Source: an uncultured Campylobacter sp. (lineage in GTDB: Bacteria > Campylobacterota > Campylobacteria > Campylobacterales > Campylobacteraceae). Taken from it: a DNA stretch of 5,574 nucleotides. Positions within the stretch are counted from its first letter, which is position 1. Each line of letters opens with the position of its first letter. Of this stretch, positions 1-5,073 are shown piece by piece. Below the pieces are notes generated by a model that made no database searches, was not told the DNA's origin, and saw only the letters and a program-made list of their open reading frames with translations. Location: positions 1 through 5,574 of the forward strand of contig CALCKS010000168.1 of the NCBI GenBank assembly GCA_937965895.1. The letters run 5' to 3'. A program made the translations under genes and the position numbers.

Positions 1-866
1 ACGTAGTCGCCGCTGTTTTGCACAAACGACTTTAAAAGCTGCGTCGTATCGCCTAAAAATAGTATCAAAAACATAAAACATATAGCTAGCGCTATATTTG
101 CGTTTGATAAAATTTTAATCCCCTTATCAACGCCGCTAGCCGCCGAGATGGTCGCTGCAAAACAAAGCACTATTAGAAGCGTAATATGCATGGTCGGCAG
201 GCCAAAAACGTGCGTAAGGCCGGCATTTACCTGAAGTACGCCGTATCCTAGCGAGGTCGCTACGCCAAAAAGCGTCGCTACGACGGCAAATGTGTCGATG
301 GCGTTGCCGATCTTGCCGTAAATTTTATCGCCGATTATCGGATAAAACGCCGATCTAAGCGTGAGCGGCAAGCCGTGTCTATACGAGAAAAAGGCGAGAA
401 TTAACGCCACGATAGCATAGACCGACCATGCGCCCATACCCCAGTGAAAGAAGGTGATATTCATAGCAAGCTTTTGCGCTGCGATAGTTTGTGCGTCGCC
501 GAGCGGCGGGTTTAGATAGTGCATGAGCGGCTCGGCCACGCCAAAAAACACAAGCCCGATGCCCATACCGGCGGCAAAAAGCATAGAAAACCACGAGATA
601 TTTTTGTGCTCCGGCTTTACGTGATCGGCTCCTAGTTTGATCTCGCCAAGTTTGCTAAAGCCAAGGATAATGATACTTAGAAGTATGACGGCGACGGTCA
701 GGATGTAAAACCATCCAAATTTGGCCGCGATGTAGTTTTGCATACCTTTAAAAAACTCATTTGAGAAATTTGGAAATATTGCTGCAAATGCCGTTATTAA
801 AAATATGACAACAAGCGATGGGATAAATACCGAATTGTTAAATTTCGACTTTTGAAATTTGATCAT
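1..866 (-). CDS. BCCT-family betaine/choline/carnitine transporter, N-terminal part (cut by window edge)
   Basis: This is an inner-membrane transporter of the betaine-choline-carnitine family, which imports trimethylammonium compounds, usually as osmoprotectants and often with Na+. I read 288 uninterrupted codons from the ATG at 866; the C-terminal part lies outside the window. After a hydrophobic first helix, residues 98-113 read AAGMGIGLVFFGVAEP, the glycine-rich TM3 signature of the family. Residues 139-151 read FFHWGMGAWSVYA, where W142, W147 and Y150 have the spacing of the BetP substrate aromatic box (W189, W194, Y197). More membrane helices follow (for example around 165-255). The second family signature, in TM8, would be off the left edge. 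The start is supported by AAGGAG four bases upstream and by a promoter at 901-929. Family assignment is secure. Substrate and coupling ion cannot be told from this half; a choline or carnitine carrier is equally possible. Confidence 0.93.
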   Translation of the reverse strand, partial: MIKFQKSKFNNSVFIPSLVVIFLITAFAAIFPNFSNEFFKGMQNYIAAKFGWFYILTVAVILLSIIILGFSKLGEIKLGADHVKPEHKNISWFSMLFAAGMGIGLVFFGVAEPLMHYLNPPLGDAQTIAAQKLAMNITFFHWGMGAWSVYAIVALILAFFSYRHGLPLTLRSAFYPIIGDKIYGKIGNAIDTFAVVATLFGVATSLGYGVLQVNAGLTHVFGLPTMHITLLIVLCFAATISAASGVDKGIKILSNANIALAICFMFLILFLGDTTQLLKSFVQNSGDY

Positions 867-870
867 TTTT

Positions 871-876
871 CTCCTT
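871..876 (-). promoter_or_regulatory. Ribosome binding site of the BCCT transporter gene
   Basis: On the minus strand the sequence AAAAAAGGAGAAAA directly precedes the ATG at 866. AAGGAG is followed by a four-base spacer. This fixes the start and argues against the ATG at 891, which has no properly spaced site. Confidence 0.75.
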
Positions 877-900
877 TTTTGTAAATTTCATCTTCCTTTT

Positions 901-929
901 AAAATAACAAAAAAGAGTAAATAGGTCAA
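901..929 (-). promoter_or_regulatory. Probable sigma-70 promoter of the BCCT transporter gene
   Basis: Read on the minus strand, TTGACC (929-924) is followed by 17 bases and then TATTTT (906-901). The TTTTTTG just before the -10 element matches the T-rich -16 block described for Campylobacter sigma-70 promoters. Transcription would start near 894, giving a leader of about 28 bases. The -35 element directly abuts the inverted repeat at 930-969, so a protein bound there could compete with RNA polymerase. Confidence 0.5.
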
Positions 930-969
930 GTTTACTCCTTAAGTTTTTGGCTAAATTTAAGGAGTAAAC
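930..969. repeat. Inverted repeat / stem-loop between the DKNYY gene end and the BCCT promoter
   Basis: GTTTACTCCTTAA (930-942) is perfectly complementary to TTAAGGAGTAAAC (957-969). Pairing continues inward to 946/953 with one G-U wobble, giving a 17-bp stem with a six-base loop in plus-strand RNA. A third TTTACTC word lies inside the BCCT promoter, on the minus strand around 914-921. No U-tract follows the stem in either direction, so it does not look like a standard intrinsic terminator for the gene ending at 1008. Its contact with the -35 box suggests an operator for BCCT control, perhaps osmotic or substrate-responsive. It could still be a factor-independent 3' end of unusual form. Confidence 0.6.
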
Positions 970-1007
970 CACTGCAAAAAGGCATTTTGAAAAAATTTAC
1001 ACTAAAT

Positions 1008-1664
1008 TTATCTGTAGTCTATTTTCGCGCTTTTAGCTTTTGTGACTCCAAAGATGATCGCAACGATAAAAGCTATGCCAAATGTGATATAAAGTATGAC
1101 GGTCGGCTTCTCTACTTCGATGCGAGATATCGCCATCTCCTCGCCGCTAGCAGGCACGAGCGCGCCAGTTTTTATCATCTCGTAGATATCCTTTGCCTCT
1201 AGTTCTTTGCCCTGAAAGTGCGGCGGTCTGGTTAAAATTTCAACCGATCTAAGATCTGCTATCTCGTAAACACCCTCCTTCATATAAAACCTGTCGTAGT
1301 AGCTGCCGACAAAATAGCTCTTGTTATTATCCGTAAAGACCGTGCCGTACTCGCCGCCGCCCACTACGCCGACCTTGTGAAGCTCGCTTTTGCTAGCAAG
1401 TTTATAAAGTCCAACTATGTGTGCGTTAATTTGCCTACCATGTCTAGAGCGCTGCCACTCCTCGCTATTTTGTAAGAAATAAATGCTCTCATCATCAGCA
1501 AAGAGATCGGAGTAAAATCTGCGAAACTCGCCCTTTGGCTTGAAATTTGATATCTTTTCAAGCTCGCTTTTAGACTTGTCCCAAAAGTAAACTCCATCTT
1601 TACCCACAAAAATAGGCCAGTAGATATATGGCTCGCCCTCATTAAAGATAGGCGTAAACGGCAT
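1008..1664 (-). CDS. C-terminal segment of the broken DKNYY protein (218-residue ORF)
   Basis: This open frame starts at an ATG one codon after the amber stop (TAG GCG ATG) and could be translated by reinitiation. It begins MPFTPIFNEGEPYIYW and holds three repeat units: GKDGVYFW (21-28), ADDESIYFL (56-64) and TDNNKSYFVG (111-120). A single transmembrane helix spans about residues 187-207 (TVILYITFGIAFIVAIIFGV). It is followed by the positively charged tail TKAKSAKIDYR, which suggests the repeats lie outside and the tail in the cytoplasm. It has no signal peptide of its own, so a product made alone would probably not be exported normally. I regard it as a gene fragment that an automatic annotation would list as a separate hypothetical protein. 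Confidence 0.5.
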   Translation of the reverse strand: MPFTPIFNEGEPYIYWPIFVGKDGVYFWDKSKSELEKISNFKPKGEFRRFYSDLFADDESIYFLQNSEEWQRSRHGRQINAHIVGLYKLASKSELHKVGVVGGGEYGTVFTDNNKSYFVGSYYDRFYMKEGVYEIADLRSVEILTRPPHFQGKELEAKDIYEMIKTGALVPASGEEMAISRIEVEKPTVILYITFGIAFIVAIIFGVTKAKSAKIDYR

Positions 1665-1667
1665 CGC

Positions 1668-2267
1668 CTACTCGCTAAATTTATGCCCATTTGCAAAAAC
1701 CGCGCCCGTCTTTGGCTCAAAAAGATAGTGTGTCCCATGAGAAAGATCAGTCGCTATCTCTCTCATCTCATCTGTGTAGATCACATCGAGCTTTTGTCCG
1801 TTTAAAAATACGCTCCTGCCGTCTGTGAAATAATCGCTTTTTTGGCCGCTTAGAGTCTTGATAAAATTTAGTCCGCTAGCGTTTGCATCTAACTTTTCGC
1901 CCATGTAGTAAAGCGTCTCGCCATCTTTTGCAAAGCCCATGTCAAAAACAGGCTCTAAATTTACGCTATCAATACGTACGTTTTTATAAAAATAAGAGCT
2001 ATCCTCATAGCTTTTTATAAAAACATTAGCAATACTCTTCATAACGGCGATAAACTCGTTAAATCCCGGCTGTTTCTCGCTTTTTGAGCTGCAAAAGTAG
2101 CTTATTTTGCCGTCGGTTAGATAGCCGTTGCCAAGCAAATGAGCGCTTTTAGGATCAAGTCCTTGTAATATCTTCGTTGAGCAGTAGACATTGTTTTTAT
2201 CAGCCGCTACGTTTGAGTAGTAGTAATGATGGGATAAATTTAAGACGCGAAAGCTATCTTTGTCCGC
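1668..2267 (-). CDS. Middle segment of the broken DKNYY protein
   Basis: The frame is open from 2273 and becomes colinear with the upstream segment at 2267; it ends at the TAG at 1668-1670. No good start codon with a ribosome binding site is present. The first possible initiator within it that a gene finder might take is a TTG at 2138, inside the sequence DPKSAHLLGN, which is not convincing. It holds the clearest repeats of the family: ADKNNVYC, TDGKISYFC, KDGETLYYMGEKLD and TDGRSVFLNGQKLD. The last two carry the N/M-G-x-K-L-D ending typical of these units. On its own it has neither a signal peptide nor a membrane helix. Confidence 0.45.
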   Translation of the reverse strand, partial: ADKDSFRVLNLSHHYYYSNVAADKNNVYCSTKILQGLDPKSAHLLGNGYLTDGKISYFCSSKSEKQPGFNEFIAVMKSIANVFIKSYEDSSYFYKNVRIDSVNLEPVFDMGFAKDGETLYYMGEKLDANASGLNFIKTLSGQKSDYFTDGRSVFLNGQKLDVIYTDEMREIATDLSHGTHYLFEPKTGAVFANGHKFSE

Positions 2268-2466
2268 ACCCTTTTAGCAAATACCTGCCGCTGTGTGCTA
2301 TAGCAGCGTAAATTTCACCCTCAGGCGAACGGTAAAAGTTGCTCTTGTCGATATTTTCAAATTTGTCTTGAGTTGCAGCCGCGTAGTAGAAAAAAGCGAG
2401 TATCAACTCTGGTATCGCTAAAGCCAAAACGATCGCTATGATCCATATTTTTTTATTTTTTACCAT
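2254..2466 (-). CDS. N-terminal segment of the broken DKNYY protein
   Basis: This 70-residue frame runs from the ATG at 2466 to the TAG at 2254-2256. Residues 1-6 are basic (MVKNKK) and residues 7-30 form a hydrophobic helix ending in FFYYAAA, so the segment would insert as an N-in signal anchor. A short exported stretch (QDKFENIDKSNFYRSPEGEI) follows. The last eight residues (from C66) are out of frame relative to the rest of the gene, the break coming after LLKG. The same frame is open upstream to a GTG at 2613, but that part belongs to the neighbouring small membrane protein gene. Confidence 0.5.
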   Translation of the reverse strand: MVKNKKIWIIAIVLALAIPELILAFFYYAAATQDKFENIDKSNFYRSPEGEIYAAIAHSGRYLLKGCGQR

Positions 2467-2742
2467 AATACTTCTAATATTATTTTTTAAATTTGATCTC
2501 TCTTTTGCTTTTTTACCCTCCCAAACAAAGGCACCAACTCCGGTAGCTAATAAAATCAACCAAAACCACCAGCCCGTTTTGTGAAAACCAAAGCAGATAA
2601 CCGTCTCCACCACGAGCTAGCCATAAACCCACGCCATAACGCCGCTTGATACCACAGCATAGACTTTTACGTCATTAAATGCTCTACTATGAATGCTTTT
2701 AAAATCATTAGGATTAAATTTAGACTTTTGTGATTTTATCAT
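2467..2742 (-). pseudogene. Small two-helix membrane protein gene interrupted by an amber stop
   Basis: I do not recognise the family. The ATG at 2742 starts MIKSQKSKFN and continues for 41 residues to an in-frame TAG at 2617-2619. The same frame then stays open through a second hydrophobic stretch. Joined across the stop, the product has two likely membrane helices: one spanning the stop (VKVYAVVSSGVMAWVYG then LVVETVICFG) and one at GWWFWLILLATGVGAFVW, followed by the basic tail EGKKAKERS. A TGG-to-TAG change (Trp lost) would explain the stop inside the first helix. The frame runs straight into the ATG of the DKNYY gene; an original stop may have been lost in the A-run near 2486. A longer reading from a TTG at 2838 would run through the promoter region and is unlikely. 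It is probably co-transcribed with the DKNYY gene. Confidence 0.5.
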
Positions 2743-2778
2743 ATTTCTTTTTTGCCGATATCTATAAGCCTCTCTCAA

Positions 2779-2804
2779 CCTATCCAAAAAAGCGAATAAG
2801 TCAA
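2779..2804 (-). promoter_or_regulatory. Possible promoter of the small membrane protein / DKNYY pair
   Basis: On the minus strand, TTGACT (2804-2799) is followed by a TTTTTTG block (2791-2785) and a poor -10 candidate GATAGG (2784-2779). A second -10 candidate, TATAGA, lies at 2766-2761, closer to the ATG. The layout resembles the BCCT promoter at 901-929 in order and in distance to the start codon, but the -10 element is degraded. Confidence 0.3.
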
Positions 2805-2871
2805 ATTTTAAAATATTGAATCGCAAATTTATCGCCAAAATGCAGTTAATTTTCCAATATCCATAATTTTA

Positions 2872-2914
2872 AAAATTTTTCTACTAATAATTTTTATTAT
2901 TTGAGAAAAATTTT
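2872..2914. repeat. Nested palindrome upstream of katA, operator candidate
   Basis: AAAATTTTTCT (2872-2882) and AGAAAAATTTT (2904-2914) form a perfect 11-bp inverted repeat. Inside it, TAATAA-TTT-TTATTA (2885-2899) is a second perfect palindrome whose centre lies within one base of the outer one. It sits just upstream of the katA -10 box. In many bacteria katA is repressed by PerR or Fur; AT-rich palindromes of this kind are typical of their sites, but I cannot assign the regulator from sequence alone. Confidence 0.5.
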
Positions 2915-2932
2915 ATTCTAAATAAGTATAAT
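2901..2932 (+). promoter_or_regulatory. katA promoter
   Basis: TATAAT at 2927-2932 is a perfect -10 element. TTGAGA at 2901-2906 resembles a -35 box, but the 20-base spacer is too long for a strong one; Campylobacter promoters often lack a clear -35. Transcription would start near 2939, giving a leader of about 20-28 bases. A smaller palindrome, TTATT-CTA-AATAA (2913-2925), touches the -10 region. Confidence 0.6.
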
Positions 2933-2939
2933 TCCGAAA

Positions 2940-2954
2940 TAATAATTTTTATTA
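2940..2954. promoter_or_regulatory. Second copy of the 15-bp katA palindrome at the transcription start
   Basis: TAATAATTTTTATTA here is identical to 2885-2899, 55 bp upstream. It covers the expected start of transcription and ends three bases before the first ATG. The two copies bracket the -10 element, an arrangement suited to repression by a dimer binding at both sites. Confidence 0.5.
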
Positions 2955-2957
2955 AAA

Positions 2958-4403
2958 ATGAAAAATATGAAAAAACTAACCACCACTTCAGGCAATCCGA
3001 TAGCCGACAATCAAAACTCGCTTACTGCGGGTAGCCACGGCGGCATAATGCTGCAAGATTATCAACTACTTGAAAAACTAGCCCACCAAAACAGAGAACG
3101 CATCCCGGAAAGAGCCGTTCATGCAAAAGGTAGCGCTGCGTACGGTACGCTAGAGATCACGCACGATATCTCGCGCTATACGAAAGCAAATGTCTTGCAA
3201 AAAGGCGAGAAAACGAGACTGTTTCTGAGATTTTCTACCGTAGCCGGAGAGGCCGGAGCGGCTGATGCCGAGCGCGATGTAAGGGGCTTTGCAATTAAAT
3301 TTTACACAAAAGAGGGCAACTGGGACTTAGTCGGAAACAACACTCCGATTTTTTTCATCAAAGACCCGTATAAATTCCCAGATTTCATCCATACTCAAAA
3401 ACGCGACCCGCGCACGCATCTACGCTCAAACGAAGCCGCTTGGGATTTTTGGAGCTTAAGCCCTGAAACTATGCACCAAGTTACGATTTTAATGAGCGAC
3501 CGCGGCATACCTGCTAGCTACCGCCATATGCATGGATTTGGCAGCCACACCTATAGCTTTATAAATGACAGAAATGAGAGATTTTGGGTCAAATTTCACT
3601 TTAAAACTCGTCAAGGCATTAAAAATTTAACCAACGATGAAGCCGCGCAAATAATCGCAAAAGACAGGGAGAGCAACCAAAAAGACCTCTTTGAAAGCAT
3701 AGAAAAAGGAGATTTTCCAAGTTGGGATTTTAAAATCCAAATAATGACCCAAGATCAAGCAAAAAGCGTCAAATTTAACCCGTTTGATCTAACCAAAACA
3801 TGGTCGCATAAGGAATTTCCGCTTATTGACGTTGGCGTCATAACGCTAAATGAAAACCCTAAAAATTACTTCAACGAAGTAGAGCAAGCCGCATTTAGTC
3901 CGTCAAATATAGTCCCTGGTATCAGCTTTAGCCCCGATAAAATGCTTCAAGCCAGAATCTTTAGCTACCCAGACGCTCAAAGATACCGCATAGGCACGCA
4001 CTACGCGCAGCTAAGCGTAAATCGTCCGATAAGCGAAATAAACACCTACGTCGTGGGCGGCGCGATGAATAACGGAATGTATGAACTCGACGACAAGGCC
4101 TACTATGAGCCAAACAGCTTTGGCGGCGGCAAAGAAGATAGAAGCTTGCTAGAGCCTGATATAAATTTAGAAGGCGCAATGCAAAGATACGACCATAGAG
4201 CCGAGGATCAGGATTATTACTCGCAACCTAGAGCGCTTTTTGCACTAATGAACGATAACCAAAAATCACAGCTTTTTAGCAATATCGCAGAGAGCATGGC
4301 TGGTGTGAGCGAAGCGATAAAAGAGCGCGCGATAGGGCATTTTGAGCAAATCTCGCCAGAGTACGCAAACGGCGTCAAAGCAGCGCTAAAGGCTAAAATT
4401 TGA
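2958..4403 (+). CDS. katA: Catalase, haem-containing, small-subunit type (KatA)
   Basis: This cytoplasmic haem enzyme converts hydrogen peroxide to water and oxygen and is the main peroxide defence of Campylobacter. The 481 residues match the small-subunit monofunctional class (about 475-505). The distal haem-side histidine is H55 in RAVHAKGSAAYG, the catalytic asparagine is N127 in NWDLVGNNTP, and the proximal haem ligand is Y337 in RIFSYPDAQ, which fits the catalase haem-ligand signature. HTQKRDPRT and GFGSHTYSFIN are further conserved blocks. No signal peptide is seen. Two starts are possible: the ATG at 2958 or the ATG at 2967 (MKKLTTTSGN). C. jejuni KatA, as I recall it, begins MKKLT, so 2967 may be the true start; neither has a clear Shine-Dalgarno site. 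The gene overlaps the ankyrin gene downstream. Promoter palindromes suggest repression, probably by PerR. Confidence 0.97.
   Translation: MKNMKKLTTTSGNPIADNQNSLTAGSHGGIMLQDYQLLEKLAHQNRERIPERAVHAKGSAAYGTLEITHDISRYTKANVLQKGEKTRLFLRFSTVAGEAGAADAERDVRGFAIKFYTKEGNWDLVGNNTPIFFIKDPYKFPDFIHTQKRDPRTHLRSNEAAWDFWSLSPETMHQVTILMSDRGIPASYRHMHGFGSHTYSFINDRNERFWVKFHFKTRQGIKNLTNDEAAQIIAKDRESNQKDLFESIEKGDFPSWDFKIQIMTQDQAKSVKFNPFDLTKTWSHKEFPLIDVGVITLNENPKNYFNEVEQAAFSPSNIVPGISFSPDKMLQARIFSYPDAQRYRIGTHYAQLSVNRPISEINTYVVGGAMNNGMYELDDKAYYEPNSFGGGKEDRSLLEPDINLEGAMQRYDHRAEDQDYYSQPRALFALMNDNQKSQLFSNIAESMAGVSEAIKERAIGHFEQISPEYANGVKAALKAKI
4387..4392 (+). promoter_or_regulatory. Ribosome binding site of the ankyrin gene inside the katA end
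   Basis: TAAAGG lies seven bases before the TTG at 4400, within the last codons of katA. It is the evidence for choosing the non-ATG start, and it implies that ribosomes finishing katA can start the next gene. Confidence 0.5.
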
Positions 4404-4888
4404 CAAATTTAACGCAGGCTGAAGAGCAAAGATATAGCGAACTTTGCGCCATGGCGCTTGATTTTGCCAGACAAAACGAAGCAGACGAGCTAGAAAAGAT
4501 GATAAAGGCGGGGCTTAGCGTAAATTTAAAATCAGCCAAAGGCGATACGCTTTTGATGCTGGCTAGTTATAACAATGCTCTAAATACCGTAAATATGCTG
4601 CTCTCAAACGGCGCTAGAGTAGATGAACGCAACGACCGCGGGCAAACTCCGCTTGCGGGTGCTGCGTTTAAGGGGCACTTAGATGTAGTAAAAGCGCTAG
4701 TTGGTGCCGGGGCCGATATCGAAGCAAATAATGGTCTGGGTATGACGCCATGCACCTTTGCGGTAATGTTTGGTAGAAGCGAGACCGCAAAATTTTTACT
4801 TAGCAAACGTAAAAAAGAAAATATATTTCAAAAACTAGCGGTTAAATTTTTAGAAATTTTTGGCAACAAGAGCGCAAAAACCGCCTAA
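4400..4888 (+). CDS. Ankyrin-repeat protein, probable haem-delivery partner of catalase (Cj1386-like)
   Basis: This 162-residue soluble protein consists mainly of ankyrin repeats: a degenerate one at about 15-46, clear ones at 47-79 (GDTLLMLASYNN) and 80-112 (RGQTPLAGAAFKGHLDVVKA), and a capping one at 113-136 (LGMTPCTFAVMFGR). A basic C-terminal tail with KRKKE and an amphipathic segment follows. It has no signal peptide. In C. jejuni the gene after katA encodes the ankyrin protein Cj1386, reported to bind haemin and be needed for full haem loading of catalase. The same position, size and fold support that role here by inference. The start is a TTG that shares TTGA with the katA stop, with TAAAGG upstream; MTNLTQAEEQRY is the resulting N-terminus. 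Its expression should follow katA. No haem ligand can be identified by eye. Confidence 0.9.
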   Translation: MTNLTQAEEQRYSELCAMALDFARQNEADELEKMIKAGLSVNLKSAKGDTLLMLASYNNALNTVNMLLSNGARVDERNDRGQTPLAGAAFKGHLDVVKALVGAGADIEANNGLGMTPCTFAVMFGRSETAKFLLSKRKKENIFQKLAVKFLEIFGNKSAKTA

Positions 4889-4907
4889 ATTTGACTCATT
4901 TACAACC

Positions 4908-4943
4908 TTCTAAACTCCGTCTGATTTAAGGCGGGATTTAGAA
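4908..4943 (+). terminator. Weak hairpin after the katA-ankyrin operon, possible terminator
   Basis: CTAAACTCCGTC (4910-4921) pairs with GGCGGGATTTAG (4930-4941) across an eight-base loop, with one mismatch and two G-U pairs; two more A-T pairs extend the base. Only a short TTT follows, so termination by this structure alone is doubtful. It lies 20 bases after the ankyrin stop in a convergent gap that holds nothing else I can identify, apart from small inverted repeats at 5015-5029 and 5035-5061. Confidence 0.3.
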
Positions 4944-5073
4944 ACTTTAGTGCGGATAGCTCAAGATAGACGGCGATAACGTATTTTTAAATTTACACAA
5001 TTTAAGCAACCCGAGCAAGGCTGGCTTGCGGCACAATTACGCAAGCTTGTAAAGGGTAATTTTAGCGGCTCCG

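Larger units (their letters stand above)
1008..2466 (-). pseudogene. DKNYY-repeat membrane-anchored protein gene, broken by a frameshift and an in-frame amber stop
   Basis: Three adjacent open segments make sense only as one gene of about 485 codons. The ATG at 2466 has a weak AGAAG site and opens with a membrane helix (MVKNKKIWIIAIVLALAIPE). After LLKG the frame hits TAG (2254-2256). Skipping the single base at 2268 continues directly as ADKDSFRVLN and on to ADKNNVYC. A TAG at 1668-1670 then interrupts the frame, which resumes without a shift to the TAA at 1008. The product would carry about seven units of the form D-x-x-x-[VIL]-Y-[YF], typical of the DKNYY family, between an N-terminal and a C-terminal helix, so the repeats probably face the periplasm. 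The biochemical role of this family is unknown. Two lesions in one gene indicate decay; sequencing error or phase variation would look the same. Confidence 0.75.

Noticed and set aside
379..594. Minus-strand 71-codon frame inside the BCCT gene
   Set aside because: It is out of frame with the transporter, whose reading frame is continuous and carries family motifs here.
838..891. Possible 17-codon leader peptide overlapping the BCCT start
   Set aside because: The ATG at 891 has GGAAG immediately next to it, too close for a working site, and the peptide shows no attenuator-like codons.
987..1202. Plus-strand 71-codon frame starting MKKFTLNLSV
   Set aside because: It lies mostly antisense to the DKNYY C-terminal segment, has no ribosome binding site and no protein-like pattern.
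1415..1738. Minus-strand 107-codon frame
   Set aside because: A frame-shifted shadow of the DKNYY gene, which has the recognisable repeats in the other frame.
2743..2838. N-terminal extension of the small membrane protein from a TTG at 2838
   Set aside because: This stretch holds the promoter-like TTGACT and TTTTTTG elements, and the start codon is weak; the ATG at 2742 fits better.
3961..4179. Minus-strand frame inside katA
   Set aside because: Antisense shadow of a well-supported catalase.
4567..4806. Minus-strand frame inside the ankyrin gene
   Set aside because: Antisense shadow; the plus strand encodes clear ankyrin repeats.
4950..5073. Possible small RNA or tRNA in the convergent gap
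   Set aside because: No cloverleaf or conserved tRNA arms are present, and the short inverted repeats (5015-5029, 5035-5061) lack a promoter or U-tract.
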